DNA of 64,000 nt, taken from assembly GCA_963843255.1 (NCBI GenBank), contig CAWJJQ010000006.1, forward strand, positions 434,001-498,000, in the 5' to 3' direction. The notes beneath the pieces were generated by a model. The model was not told where the DNA came from, did no database searches, and saw nothing but the letters and a program-made list of their open reading frames with translations. A program made the translations under genes and the position numbers. Shown here one piece after another: positions 8,043-17,316 of this stretch (positions are counted from its first letter, which is position 1; each line of letters opens with the position of its first letter). This DNA comes from Bog-159 sp963843255. GTDB taxonomy: Bacteria; Acidobacteriota; Terriglobia; Bryobacterales; Bryobacteraceae.

Positions 8043-8930
8043 ATGCGCTTTGCTCTGATACTGGCCGTTTTGCCTGCGTTGATGACGGCCGCCGATCTCA
8101 AGATCGATCACGCCACGGTGGCCGGCAGCAGTCTCAAAAAGCTGCAGGCGAACCTGGCCTCCATCGGCATCGAGACCGTCTACGGCGGTCCGCATAGCAA
8201 CGGCCTTACCGAGATGGCGCTGGTGAGCTTTCCGGACGGTTCCTACCTGGAGCTGATCGCGCCGCAGCCGAACGCCGATCCTCAAGCCGTGGGCAAGCAT
8301 TATTGGGCGAGGTCCATGCAGAAGGACGCCGGACCTTGCGCCTGGGCCGTGCGGGAAAAAGATGTAGCAGCGGAGGTCAAGCGACTGGAAGCGGCGGGGA
8401 TCGCGGTTTCGCCGCCGTCGCGGAGCGGGCGCGCGCGACCCGATGGCGTCAAGCTGGAATGGGAAACGGCGCAGGTGGGCACGGAACCAAACGGCACCTT
8501 TTTTCCGTTCCTGATCCACGACTTCACGCCGCGCGAGCAGCGCGCCTTCCCGCAGGGGAAACCGCTGAATAAGGATTTCGGCGGCGTGGGCAAGATCGTC
8601 ATCGCCGTACAGGATCTGGAGGCGTCCATCAAGCGCTACCGGCAGGCTTACGGCGTGCCGCCCGCCATCAAACAGGTAGATCCGGATTTCGGCGCGCATC
8701 TCGCGCTGCTGGGCGTGTTGCCGGTCATCCTGGCGCAACCGCTTACGCCGGACTCGTGGTTGGCGCGGCGCATCGCGGAGTTCGGCGAAGGGCCTTGCGC
8801 GTTTTTGTTGGATGCGCGGCGCGGCCATTACCAGGCGGCTTCGCAATCGCGCTGGTTCGGCGTGCGGGTTTCCTGGTTCGATCCGGAGAAGCTGGGGTGG
8901 CGGCTGGGATTCGAGGCGATTGAGCGGTAG
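8043..8930 (+). CDS. Exported VOC/glyoxalase-like protein
   Basis: 295 aa with a short signal peptide (MRFALILAVLPALMTAA). Residues ~17-165 match the Glyoxalase_3-like vicinal-oxygen-chelate fold (IDHATVAGSSLKKLQANL... FPDGSYLELIAPQ). A second VOC-like half starts near residue 180 (GKIVIAVQDLEASIKRYRQAYG). The catalytic metal ligands are only partly evident (His near residue 20, Glu near 73). The start at ATG 8043 gives the signal peptide. Substrate unknown; glyoxalase activity should not be assumed. Confidence 0.75.
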   Translation: MRFALILAVLPALMTAADLKIDHATVAGSSLKKLQANLASIGIETVYGGPHSNGLTEMALVSFPDGSYLELIAPQPNADPQAVGKHYWARSMQKDAGPCAWAVREKDVAAEVKRLEAAGIAVSPPSRSGRARPDGVKLEWETAQVGTEPNGTFFPFLIHDFTPREQRAFPQGKPLNKDFGGVGKIVIAVQDLEASIKRYRQAYGVPPAIKQVDPDFGAHLALLGVLPVILAQPLTPDSWLARRIAEFGEGPCAFLLDARRGHYQAASQSRWFGVRVSWFDPEKLGWRLGFEAIER

Positions 8931-8986
8931 CTCCGCAGAGGAGTAAATTTACGGTATAGTTGCTGGAACTGGAGGCCGCCACAATC

Positions 8987-9478
8987 ATGAAGTGGAGGGG
9001 TGCGTTCGCTACGATGTTACTAGGCGTGGCAGGTTCGGCCGCGCAAGTTACCACCAGCCCAAGCTGGATGGTAAATGGTTCGGCGGAATTCCAGCATTTG
9101 CCCAGCGGATCTTCCCGCCTGCGGTTGACCACTAACGAGACCAGCCAGGCCGGCTCGGCCTATCTTTCACAACCCGTCGCATTCGGCGCCCACTACGCAT
9201 TCAGCGTGTTTTTCCAGTTCCAGATGACCAATCCGGGTTACCAGGCGTCGGACGGCATGACCTTCGTTCGATGACTTTCAGAATAATCCGTTCGATATCA
9301 ACGATAATCACGTGGCGATTCTGAGCAACGGTCAACTGAACGACACGGACTCGCAGACACCGTACGGCCAGACCAAGTGCCAGCTTACTGGCGCTTTCGG
9401 CTGCATGAACAACGGTGATGTATGGTCGGTGTGGATCGCCGAGTACCACTACGTCATGAATTTCCGGCCGACGCAATA
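8987..9478 (+). pseudogene. L-type-lectin-like exported protein, internally deleted and frameshifted
   Basis: From ATG 8987 the frame encodes a signal peptide and the first half of a legume-lectin-like domain (WMVNGSAEFQ..., SAYLSQPVAF, FSVFFQFQMT, DGMTFV). It stops at TGA 9272-9274. Directly downstream, another frame resumes with the second half of such a domain (DDFQNNPFDINDNHVAILSNG, then CMNNGDVWSVWI) and ends at TAG 9476-9478. The segment that normally joins these parts, some tens of residues, is missing. This is best read as a deletion that also shifted the frame. Confidence 0.6.
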
Positions 9479-9515
9479 GCAATCAGTCCCAGGGCGAGTT
9501 TCAAGCCTAGAGGCT

Positions 9516-9824
9516 TCAGGCTGCCTGCTTTGGTATCACGTCCCGTTCAATCATGGACTGATCTATAGAATCCAGATCGAAGCGGTTCTGGATGTTCAGC
9601 CAGTATTGCGCCGAGGTGCCAAAATAGCGCCCCAGCCGCGCGGCCGTGTCCGCCGTGATTCCGCGCTTCTCATTCACGATCAGACTGATGCGGTTCGCCG
9701 GCACGCGGATCGCCTGCGCCAGACCGTTGATGCTAATACCTTCGTCCCGCAGGTCTTCACGCAGGATTCGGCCCGGGTGAATCGGTGGCAGTTTGTTTTC
9801 AGTGGTAATCGGTGATTTCGACAT
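9516..9824 (-). CDS. higA: HigA-family antitoxin
   Basis: The start at ATG 9824 gives a 102-aa antitoxin: MSKSPITTENKLPPIHPGRILREDL followed by an XRE-type helix-turn-helix (ISINGLAQAIRVPANRISLIVNEKRGITADTAARLGRYFG). These are the hallmarks of HigA/VapI proteins. It neutralises the toxin encoded just upstream and represses the operon. The toxin gene overlaps it by 26 bases, the usual toxin-first order of higBA. An inverted repeat ahead of higB is the likely operator. Confidence 0.9.
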   Translation of the reverse strand: MSKSPITTENKLPPIHPGRILREDLRDEGISINGLAQAIRVPANRISLIVNEKRGITADTAARLGRYFGTSAQYWLNIQNRFDLDSIDQSMIERDVIPKQAA

Positions 9825-10122
9825 CGGCCGGCCCCTTCGCTTTCCATTTAAAACAGATTCTAAATTGATCGTTGATTCGAATGCTGAACTGGCCTTTGCG
9901 GCGGCCACTCAGCGCTTCTGAGGAACCGCGCAAAACGGGGCGCCCCGCGCCCCTTTGCGCTTCTAGCCCGTTGCCGCGCAACGCGCGCAGGTCTTCGAGG
10001 GAAGTCGCAGAGTCGAGACGGATCAGGCGAGTTCGAGCTTGCTGTTGGATGTTCACCAGTTCCACAACGCGCTGTCCGCTCATTAGCTTCCCGGCCCGCA
10101 CATCCTTGAATGACTGGATCAT
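9799..10122 (-). CDS. higB: HigB/RelE-like toxin with an in-frame repeat insertion
   Basis: The start at ATG 10122 (MIQSFKD) gives 107 aa against about 92 for the family. HigB toxins are ribosome-dependent mRNA nucleases. The conserved C-terminal half is present: RKGQFSIRINDQFRICFKW and ADVEITDYH. Between DLRALRGN and EALSGRRKG an extra ~13 residues (QRGAGRPVLRGSS) are encoded by a 35-bp derivative of the palindromic repeat at 9928-9962. The frame is preserved, and AGAAGCGC occurs on both sides. Whether the toxin is still active is unknown. Operon with higA. Confidence 0.88.
   Translation of the reverse strand: MIQSFKDVRAGKLMSGQRVVELVNIQQQARTRLIRLDSATSLEDLRALRGNGLEAQRGAGRPVLRGSSEALSGRRKGQFSIRINDQFRICFKWKAKGPADVEITDYH
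9928..9962. repeat. Palindromic repeat, 35-bp internally deleted copy inside higB
   Basis: GCGCAAAACGGGGC (9928-9941) and GCGCCCCTTTGCGCTT (9947-9962) match the two ends of copies A and B; the ~50-bp middle is absent. It is inserted in the higB coding frame and adds about 13 residues. Confidence 0.8.
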
Positions 10123-10135
10123 GTCGTATCTGTAT

Positions 10136-10158
10136 GGTATTACTCTAAAGGTAATACC
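10136..10158 (-). promoter_or_regulatory. Probable HigA operator
   Basis: GGTATTAC (10136-10143) and GTAATACC (10151-10158) form a perfect 8-bp inverted repeat with a 7-bp spacer, ending 14 bases before the higB start. The position and symmetry fit autorepression by HigA or the HigBA complex. Confidence 0.65.
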
Positions 10159-10337
10159 GTCAACGGCATGTTGCGGTTTGAGATTGCGGGCTCCCGTGCA
10201 CCAGGGCCGCCGGAGGTTTGGCATATCGCCACCATCCCTACATATCCGCTACCTAAAGTAAACATTGTGAGGTAACTCACGGTATGCCACTGTTAACTAG
10301 GCCCTAGCCGAGTTGAGAACACATTAAGGACAGATGA

Positions 10338-12746
10338 GTGGGCACAATCGCAGACGCCGTAAACACAACCGAACAAGCCACCAGCGTCGCATCGAAAGTG
10401 CCGGAGGGGACATCGGGATCCTCGATGATCGCCCCTTTGACTCGTTTGCTGGCGCTGGCTTGCTTCCTCAGCCTGCTTGCGCCCGGATTTATCAGGTTCA
10501 CCGCGCAAATCCGCTCAAGAGAGGCCGACGGGTCCTCCCTGGCAAGCGTGCTGTTATTTGCCGCTATGTCTGTCGCTGTGGCCGGCGTATCCACCACCCT
10601 GTTTTATGGCCTGATGAAGAAAGCCGGAGCGCATTTTGAGGCGGCGGCGCAACGGCAATCCGATTTTCTTGGGGACCTTGATTCTCGCTATGTCGATATC
10701 GCCATCATCGCATCCGCGGCCCTAAGCCTCTTTCTTGAACTCGCGGTAATCAGATGGCAATCGACCGTCTTCGAGTTTTTTGCTTTCTACAAGAATTTCG
10801 GCTTACTCTCCTGTTTCGCCGGCCTCGGCCTTGGGTATGCGCTCGCGGGCAGGAAAGGTACCTTTCTGTTTCTTTCCATTCCATTATTGGTTTGGCAGTT
10901 CGTTTTCATGTTTGTCCTCCGGTATGCGTGGGGTGGAAGCGTGCTCTCAGCGGTCCGGGCGATTCCGTTCCGGGAACAGTTAAACATGGGAGTGGGGATA
11001 CCCGACATCATCGGCAGCTCCGCGGTGTACTTCCTATTGGCGGTGATCTTTCTGCTTACGGTGCTGGCATTCCTTCCGATTGGACAATTGTGCGGCCGCC
11101 TGATGCAGCGAAGAACGAATTTGAAAGCCTACGGTTTGAACCTGCTCGGGAGCCTGGCCGGCATCCTGGCGATGCTCCTAGTGAGCTTCTTATGGACTCC
11201 ACCGGTGGTCTGGTTTGCGGTCTGCTGCGCGGTGATTCTGTGGCTTCATTTTCGAACTCCAAAATGGATTATTTCCGGCGCCGGCTTTTCCCTCGCCGCC
11301 ATGATGGTTTTGGCATGGCCCGTGGATTTGGCCTGGCAGCGAATCTATTCGCCGTATCAACTGCTTGAAGTCGGACACAGCGACAGCGGATTGCCGTTGC
11401 TGCGGGCCGCCGGCCACTATTTCCAGGCGATCGTTGACCTCAGGCCGTCGCGGACCGAGGCGGACCTGCAACCCTCGCGGACTTATTATGACTTGCCGTA
11501 CGGTCTGCGGGTTCCGCTGCAAGATGTCCTGATTGTGGGCGCAGGGACCGGGAACGATGTAGCCGCGGCTATTCGGTCTGGGGCAGCCAGAATCGATGCG
11601 GTCGAGATCGATCCGGCCATCCAGGCAATCGGCCGTGAGGTCCATCCCGAAAAACCGTACAGCAATCCGCGAGTCCATACGGTGATCAATGATGCGCGAT
11701 CTTTCCTGCGCACCACGGATCGTACTTACGACGAGATCGTTTACGGAGTGCTCGATTCGCACACAGTTTTGAGCCAGGCATCCAGCGTACGCCTGGACTC
11801 GTTTGTTTACACGGTGGAAGGTTTGCGGGACGCCAGGAAACGTTTGACCAGTAACGGAATCCTATCGCTATCGTTCGCCTTGATCAGCCCGGACCTCGGC
11901 CGCAAGATCTACCTGATGATGCAGGCCGCTTTTGACGGGCGGGCGCCCTATTGCGCAGTGATAAAGGGTGGTCCGACCGCGTTTATAGAATCGAACGACC
12001 AAAACTGGAGGCTTCCGGCGAGTGTCTGGGCGAGGCCCGGTCTTTTTGATGGAACCTCCGTTTACGCCGACCCTTCGCTGCATGCCGACGTGTCCACTGA
12101 CGACTGGCCATTTTTCTATATGCCCCGTCGCGTTTACCCGGCATCTTACCTGATCATGGTCCTGCAAGTTCTGCTTCTGTCCTCGCTAGTGACGGGCGCA
12201 TTTGTGAGAGCGTTGCCCCGGCGCAGCCATCTGTCGTTTTTCTTTCTGGGCGCGGGCTTCATGTTGGTTGAGACGAAAGCCGTAACGGAAATGGGATTGA
12301 CGTTTGGGAACACGTGGCAGGTGATCGGCATCGTCATCGCATGCATTCTGATCATGGCCTTCCTGGCCAACTGCGTAGTGCAGTATTTGGGTATCAAGCG
12401 TTCTTACCTGGTCTTTGTCGTATTGCTGGCCACCCTTATTCTGGGTTGGTGGATCGCCAAGGCCGGCGGATTGTCCTCAACAACGGCCGGACGCCTGGAA
12501 ACTGCGGTCCTCCTCACGAGTCCCCTGTTTTTCTCCGGTATTATATTTTCGTCGCTGCTGTCCTCCAATAAGGACCTTACGGGCATGATGGCTTTTAACC
12601 TTTTGGGCGCCATCTGCGGGGGGCTGTTGGAGTACAACTCCATGTATTTCGGCTTTCAGTTTCTCTACCTGATTGCGCTAGGATGTTACGCTCTGGCGTT
12701 CGTCTCCAGCTTTTCAGTACGGCCGGGACGCAAGGCCTTCGCCTGA
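10338..12746 (+). CDS. Polytopic membrane protein with spermidine-synthase-like domain
   Basis: 802 aa. Many membrane helices occupy about residues 30-340 and 600-795. Between them is a Rossmann-type methyltransferase/aminopropyltransferase-like domain: DVLIVGAGTGNDVAAAIRSGAARIDAVEIDP near residue 400 and YDEIVYGVLDSHT near 470. The architecture matches membrane-embedded spermine/spermidine-synthase-domain proteins of unknown reaction. The start is GTG 10338, preceded by AAGGA at 10326-10330; an overlapping ATG at 10334 is in another frame. A true polyamine function is not shown, as no speD or other polyamine gene is nearby. Confidence 0.75.
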   Translation: MGTIADAVNTTEQATSVASKVPEGTSGSSMIAPLTRLLALACFLSLLAPGFIRFTAQIRSREADGSSLASVLLFAAMSVAVAGVSTTLFYGLMKKAGAHFEAAAQRQSDFLGDLDSRYVDIAIIASAALSLFLELAVIRWQSTVFEFFAFYKNFGLLSCFAGLGLGYALAGRKGTFLFLSIPLLVWQFVFMFVLRYAWGGSVLSAVRAIPFREQLNMGVGIPDIIGSSAVYFLLAVIFLLTVLAFLPIGQLCGRLMQRRTNLKAYGLNLLGSLAGILAMLLVSFLWTPPVVWFAVCCAVILWLHFRTPKWIISGAGFSLAAMMVLAWPVDLAWQRIYSPYQLLEVGHSDSGLPLLRAAGHYFQAIVDLRPSRTEADLQPSRTYYDLPYGLRVPLQDVLIVGAGTGNDVAAAIRSGAARIDAVEIDPAIQAIGREVHPEKPYSNPRVHTVINDARSFLRTTDRTYDEIVYGVLDSHTVLSQASSVRLDSFVYTVEGLRDARKRLTSNGILSLSFALISPDLGRKIYLMMQAAFDGRAPYCAVIKGGPTAFIESNDQNWRLPASVWARPGLFDGTSVYADPSLHADVSTDDWPFFYMPRRVYPASYLIMVLQVLLLSSLVTGAFVRALPRRSHLSFFFLGAGFMLVETKAVTEMGLTFGNTWQVIGIVIACILIMAFLANCVVQYLGIKRSYLVFVVLLATLILGWWIAKAGGLSSTTAGRLETAVLLTSPLFFSGIIFSSLLSSNKDLTGMMAFNLLGAICGGLLEYNSMYFGFQFLYLIALGCYALAFVSSFSVRPGRKAFA

Positions 12747-12876
12747 GACAATTCCAAAGGCTTGTCGAGAAGCTGGACGCGCTGAACCCGAACGGCAAAA
12801 TCTGAACGACGAGGATGGTCCCCGCGTTCGTTCCGCGGGATGGCGCGGACCGCGTGTGTTAGAATGCGCCATTCCG

Positions 12877-14346
12877 ATGCGCTTCCTGGATCTGGCGATC
12901 ATTCTCGCTTACCTGATCGCCGTCACCTGGTTCGGCGCACGGTTCCGCAAGGGCCAGGCCAGCCTCAGCGACTATTTTCTGGGAGGCCGCACCGCGCCGT
13001 GGTGGGCCATCAGCCTCTCGATTGTTTCGGCCGAGACCAGCACGCTCACGATCGTGGGCACGCCCGGTCTTTCATTCGCGGGAAACCTGGGCTTTCTGCA
13101 GATCGTCTTCGGATATCTGCTGGCGCGGGTGGTCATCTCGATGGTGTTTCTGCCGCTCTATTTCCGCGGGTCCATGTTCACCGCGTACGAGTTGATGCGG
13201 CGGCGTTTCGGCGAGCGCATCCGGCGGCTCACCGCCTCGATTTTCCTGATTACGCGCGCGCTGGCCGAAGGGGTGCGGGTTTTTGCGATTTCGCTGGTGA
13301 TCTCGATCGTGCTGGGCACCGGCGAGGTGGCGTCCATCATTTTGATCGTTTGCCTCACGCTTTTCTATACATTTGAAGGCGGCATGACCGCGGTGATTTG
13401 GACCGACGTGGCGCAAATGGGGCTTTATGTGCTCGGCGCGGCGGTGAGCCTGGTTGTAATTTTGGGCAAGATTCCCGGCGGGTGGACGCACGTGGCCGCG
13501 GTGGCTGGCGCGGCCGGCAAATTGCAAGTGTTCGATTTCCGATTCGCGCCGACCATGCAGTTCTTTTCCCGGACCTATAGCTTCTGGGCCGGGCTGGTGG
13601 GCGGCTGTTTTCTGACGATGGCCAGCCACGGCACCGATCAACTCATGGTGCAGCGCCTGCTGAGCGCGCGCGATGAAGCCCAAAGCCGGTTGGCGTTGTT
13701 GTCGAGCTGGGTCGTAATTTTCGTCCAATTCAGCCTGTTTCTGGCGATTGGAGTGGCTCTTTTCGTGTATTATCAGGACGCACATCTGGTGGCGCCGCGT
13801 TCGCTCGATCGCGTTTACCCGGAATTCGTGTGGCGCCATCTGCCGGCCGGGGTGGCTGGACTGGTCACCGCCGCGATTCTGGCCGCGGCCATGGCCAATT
13901 TGAGCGCGGCGCTCAATTCGCTGGCGTCCACCAGCGTGATCGATTTCGTGCGGCCAATGCGCGCCGCGGCACGGAGAGAGCGGGCCGGGAGTGACGCGCG
14001 CGATCTCAAACTGGCGCGCGGCATGACGGTGATCTGGGGTGTCGTGCTGGTAGCTATCGGCATGCTTGCGCGACACTGGGGATCGGTGCTGGAATCGGGT
14101 CTCTCCATCGCGTCGGTAACATTAGGCCTCCTGCTGGGCGTATTTCTTCTTGGAGCCCTAACCAGACGGGTGGGCGAGTGGGCCGCCATGGCGGGCGTAC
14201 TGGCAGGGCTAGCGGCCATTCTCTGCGTGCGCTTTCTCACGCCCATCGCGTGGACATGGTGGGTCCTTATAGGATCCACGGTTACTTTTGTGGCGGGCTA
14301 TGGCACGTCGCTGTTTAAGATTAGTACTTCGGAGCCTTCCGAATGA
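12877..14346 (+). CDS. Sodium:solute symporter (SSS family)
   Basis: A 489-aa inner-membrane carrier with ~13 hydrophobic segments. The start at ATG 12877 (MRFLDLAIILAYLIAVTWFG) puts the first helix at the N-terminus; an in-frame GTG at 12856 would add seven residues. DYFLGGRTAPWWAISLSIVSAETSTLTIVGTPGLSF near residue 40 is the typical SSS signature, and LAAAMANLSAALNSLASTSVIDF near 345 is the second conserved segment. It probably imports an organic solute with Na+. The downstream amino-acid permease overlaps its stop by 4 bases, so the two are co-translated and perhaps serve related substrates. Confidence 0.9.
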   Translation: MRFLDLAIILAYLIAVTWFGARFRKGQASLSDYFLGGRTAPWWAISLSIVSAETSTLTIVGTPGLSFAGNLGFLQIVFGYLLARVVISMVFLPLYFRGSMFTAYELMRRRFGERIRRLTASIFLITRALAEGVRVFAISLVISIVLGTGEVASIILIVCLTLFYTFEGGMTAVIWTDVAQMGLYVLGAAVSLVVILGKIPGGWTHVAAVAGAAGKLQVFDFRFAPTMQFFSRTYSFWAGLVGGCFLTMASHGTDQLMVQRLLSARDEAQSRLALLSSWVVIFVQFSLFLAIGVALFVYYQDAHLVAPRSLDRVYPEFVWRHLPAGVAGLVTAAILAAAMANLSAALNSLASTSVIDFVRPMRAAARRERAGSDARDLKLARGMTVIWGVVLVAIGMLARHWGSVLESGLSIASVTLGLLLGVFLLGALTRRVGEWAAMAGVLAGLAAILCVRFLTPIAWTWWVLIGSTVTFVAGYGTSLFKISTSEPSE

Positions 14347-15716
14347 CCAAAGCTACAGAGGTAATAGAACTCCGGCGTGACCTGGGACTTTGGAGCGCCA
14401 TTGCCCTCGTGATCGGAACGGTGATCGGCAGCGGCATTTTCCTGGTGCCGCGCACCATGGTTTTGCGGGTGGGTACGCCCTCGCTGGTCTTTACGGTCTG
14501 GATATTCGGCGGCATCCTGTCGCTATGCGGCGCGTTGAGTTACGCGGAACTGGCGGCGGCTATGCCCGAGGCCGGTGGCGAGTATGTCTATTTGCGGGAA
14601 GCTTATGGTCCGCTCTGGGCTTTCCTGTATGGCTGGACGCAAATGTGGGTAGCTAAGAGCGGATCCATAGCTACCCTGGCTACCGGTTTCTTTTATTACC
14701 TGACGAACTTCTTTCCTTTCCTTGATGGTGTCTTCTATACGATACCTTTACCGCTGGGAGCGCACGGGGCGCCGCTCGACCTACGCTACGGGCAACTGTT
14801 TGCCATGGCGTTGATTCTCTCACTCGCGGCGCTCAATTATTTCGGCGTGAAGCTGGGCGGCGAGATACAAGTTACTGTCACTATCATCAAAGTCTCACTC
14901 ATTGCGTTTATCGTGGTAGCCGGGCTGGGTTTCGGAAAGGCACATGCGGCAGCGCCGGCGGCGAGCCCGCATCCTCTCACCATCGCCGGTTTTTTTGCCG
15001 CCCTGGTGGCGGCTCTGTGGGCCTACGATGGTTGGAACAATGTGAGCATGGTGGCTTCGGAGATAAGACAGCCGCAGCGCAGTTTGCCGCTGGCGTTGAT
15101 CGGCGGAACACTGGCGGTAATTGCGATCTATCTGGCCGCGAATGCCGCATATTTTCACGTGTTATCGGCGCCTCAAGTAGGCGCAAGCCAGCGAGTAGCG
15201 GCGGATATGATGCGGCGGGTGGTCGGCAATTGGGGCGCGAACGCCGTGTCCATTGCCGCCATGATCAGTATTTTCGCCGCGCTAAATGGTTCGATCCTGA
15301 CCGGCTCGCGGGTTCCTTATGCGATGGCCCGCGACCGGCGATTCTTCGCCGGCATGGCGAACGTGAACGCGGCTTACCGCACGCCGGGTGTTTCCATTTG
15401 GTCTCTCAGCGCATGGTCCGCGATCGTGGTTCTCTCGGGACGTTACGAACAGCTTTTTACTTATGTGATTTTCGCCAGTTGGATACTATACGGGATGACT
15501 ACGGCCGCGGTGATTGTCTTACGCCGGAAGAGACCCGACCTACCGCGGCCTTATAAGACCCTAGCCTATCCCGTACTTCCGGTACTGTTTGTTCTGGTAG
15601 CAATTTCCCTGGTACTCTCCACCTTATTCGACTCACCGCGGGAGTCGTTGCTCGGATTGGCGTGCATTTTCCTGGGACTGCCTTTTTATTTCTACTGGAA
15701 AAGACAGAATCCGTGA
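14343..15716 (+). CDS. APC-family amino acid permease
   Basis: 457 aa with about 12 membrane helices. The N-terminal LGLWSAIALVIGTVIGSGIFLVPRTM is the conserved helix 1 of the amino acid/polyamine/organocation superfamily (GSGIF motif). The EAGGEYVYLREAYGPLWAFLYGW segment near residue 77 is also typical. The ATG overlaps the symporter stop (ATGA), indicating coupled translation. The L-type (LAT-like) subfamily is likely from the sequence style; the specific amino acid is unknown. Confidence 0.9.
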   Translation: MTKATEVIELRRDLGLWSAIALVIGTVIGSGIFLVPRTMVLRVGTPSLVFTVWIFGGILSLCGALSYAELAAAMPEAGGEYVYLREAYGPLWAFLYGWTQMWVAKSGSIATLATGFFYYLTNFFPFLDGVFYTIPLPLGAHGAPLDLRYGQLFAMALILSLAALNYFGVKLGGEIQVTVTIIKVSLIAFIVVAGLGFGKAHAAAPAASPHPLTIAGFFAALVAALWAYDGWNNVSMVASEIRQPQRSLPLALIGGTLAVIAIYLAANAAYFHVLSAPQVGASQRVAADMMRRVVGNWGANAVSIAAMISIFAALNGSILTGSRVPYAMARDRRFFAGMANVNAAYRTPGVSIWSLSAWSAIVVLSGRYEQLFTYVIFASWILYGMTTAAVIVLRRKRPDLPRPYKTLAYPVLPVLFVLVAISLVLSTLFDSPRESLLGLACIFLGLPFYFYWKRQNP

Positions 15717-15894
15717 GGTACCTAGTTCCATTGGTCCTAAAACATTAGTTTGCAGACCCTTTAGTCCACAATTATATTCTGACCACTTGATATTCGCTCC
15801 CGGTTACGTTAAAAAGAATGTGAGGAGTTGCGGAATCCTTGTCCGCCCCAGCAACACCCGAAGTAATACAAGTTAGCAAGTGCGGGAGAACAGA

Positions 15895-16107
15895 ATGGAC
15901 GTCGCCAAGATTCTCGTCGAATTACGTCAAGAACGAGAGCAAATCGAAGAAGCAATTTTGAGTTTGGAGCGGCTGGCTCGGGGCCGCGGACGGAGACGCG
16001 GCCGGCCTCCGTCATGGATGACCGAGATTACAGCAAAGAAACGCGGCCGCCCGCCAGGAAGCAAGAACAAGACACCGAAATCGATGGGCACCGGGACAAT
16101 AGCCTGA
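15895..16107 (+). CDS. Small AT-hook-like DNA-binding protein, 70 aa
   Basis: From ATG 15895: an N-terminal helix (MDVAKILVELRQEREQIEEAILSLERLARG), probably a short coiled coil, then two AT-hook-like cores, RRGRPP near residue 35 and KRGRPPGSKNK near 50. AT-hooks bind the minor groove of AT-rich DNA. The tail is short and basic. The upstream 165 bases are AT-rich compared with the surroundings. The target and role are unknown; a nucleoid-associated or regulatory role is inference. A GTG at 15880 in the same frame would add five residues. Confidence 0.7.
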   Translation: MDVAKILVELRQEREQIEEAILSLERLARGRGRRRGRPPSWMTEITAKKRGRPPGSKNKTPKSMGTGTIA

Positions 16108-16167
16108 TCTCCCGGTGCATCCGGTACGGCTTAAACGGAGGGCGTACCGGCTCACCGCGGCGGATCG

Positions 16168-17316
16168 CTACATGGTGCGCGGGGCTTCGCCGACCTGGAG
16201 CCGTACTTTCTGGGTGTGCCCGCCTCGATATACGGTAAGATCCAGTACGTCCCCGACGCGTTTCCGGTTGAGGATCCGTTGCAGGGAATCCGTGCTCTCG
16301 ACGGGCTGACCCTCCACCGCAATAATAAGATCGCCGCCGATCCCGATCTGGTAGACCCCCACGATGGCCCGCCGCGTGGGACCGCGCAGACCGGCCTCCG
16401 CCGCAGGTGAGCCGCCTTCCACGCGCTGGATCAAGAGGCCGCCCTCGCTAGGCAATCCCAGATCCTCGGCGACGTCGCCGGAAATGAATATGGTTTCGAT
16501 GCCCAGAAATGGGCGTGTCACGCGGCCTTTCGCCTGAAACTCGTCGAGCATCGCCTTGGCGCGATTGATCGGCAACGCGAAACCGATGCCGATATTTCCC
16601 TGCGGGCCGTAAATCGCGGTGTTAATTCCGATCACCGCGCCGTGCGAATCGAGCAGCGGACCGCCGCTATTGCCCGGATTGATGGCGGCATCGGTCTGGA
16701 TCATATCCTCGAGGCGGCGGCCTTCCTGGGGCTGCAGCGAACGCCCCAGCGAGCTCACAATGCCGGTGGTCAAGGTACCGCCGAACCCGAACGGATTGCC
16801 GATGGCCAGCACCTTCTGCCCTACCTGCAGGTTGTCGGAATCGCCCAGCTTGAGAAACGGCAGGGGGCGATCGGATTGTATCTTCACCAGCGCCAGATCG
16901 TTGCGCGGATCGGTGCCTAGTACCTTGGCTTTGTATTGCTTTTTGTCGCCGGTGAGGGTCACGGTGAGTTGCGCGGTGCCCGAGACCACGTGATTGTTAG
17001 TCAGAATCAATCCATCCGGTTTGACCAGGAAACCCGAACCGGTGCCTTCCTGAGGGTAGACCTGGAAAAAGAAATCCTCGCGGTAAACGATGCTGGTGAT
17101 GTTCGCCGTGGCCGGGCGGGCCATCTTGTAAATTTCGATATTGTTGTTCTCATCCGTGCTAAAACCCGCGGTCTGCGCGGCGGTGGGGGCGGTCCATAAC
17201 CGCTGCGTTTGCCCTAATGGCTGCAGGATGCGCGCCGGGTTCCAGCGCGCCACCGAAGTCAAATACCAAAAACCAGCCACCAGCACGGCGGCCCAAACGA
17301 ATGGTCGCAATCTCAT
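16168..17316 (-). CDS. HtrA/DegP-type trypsin-like serine protease with PDZ domain
   Basis: 382 aa with an N-terminal membrane anchor or signal (FVWAAVLVAGFWYLTSV). The S1C protease domain shows the complete triad: His in ILTNNHVVSG near residue 113, Asp in DPRNDLALVKI near 144 and Ser in NPGNSGGPL near 220. One PDZ domain follows (GGLLIQRVEGGSPAAEAGLRG; DLIIAVEGQPVESTDSLQRIL). The protein should act in the periplasm on damaged proteins. Its ATG overlaps the stop of coaE by 4 bases. Confidence 0.92.
   Translation of the reverse strand: MRLRPFVWAAVLVAGFWYLTSVARWNPARILQPLGQTQRLWTAPTAAQTAGFSTDENNNIEIYKMARPATANITSIVYREDFFFQVYPQEGTGSGFLVKPDGLILTNNHVVSGTAQLTVTLTGDKKQYKAKVLGTDPRNDLALVKIQSDRPLPFLKLGDSDNLQVGQKVLAIGNPFGFGGTLTTGIVSSLGRSLQPQEGRRLEDMIQTDAAINPGNSGGPLLDSHGAVIGINTAIYGPQGNIGIGFALPINRAKAMLDEFQAKGRVTRPFLGIETIFISGDVAEDLGLPSEGGLLIQRVEGGSPAAEAGLRGPTRRAIVGVYQIGIGGDLIIAVEGQPVESTDSLQRILNRKRVGDVLDLTVYRGGHTQKVRLQVGEAPRTM

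Noticed and set aside
10338..12746. True spermidine synthase
   Set aside because: The aminopropyltransferase-like domain is embedded between many membrane helices and no polyamine genes are nearby, so only a spermidine-synthase-like label is given.
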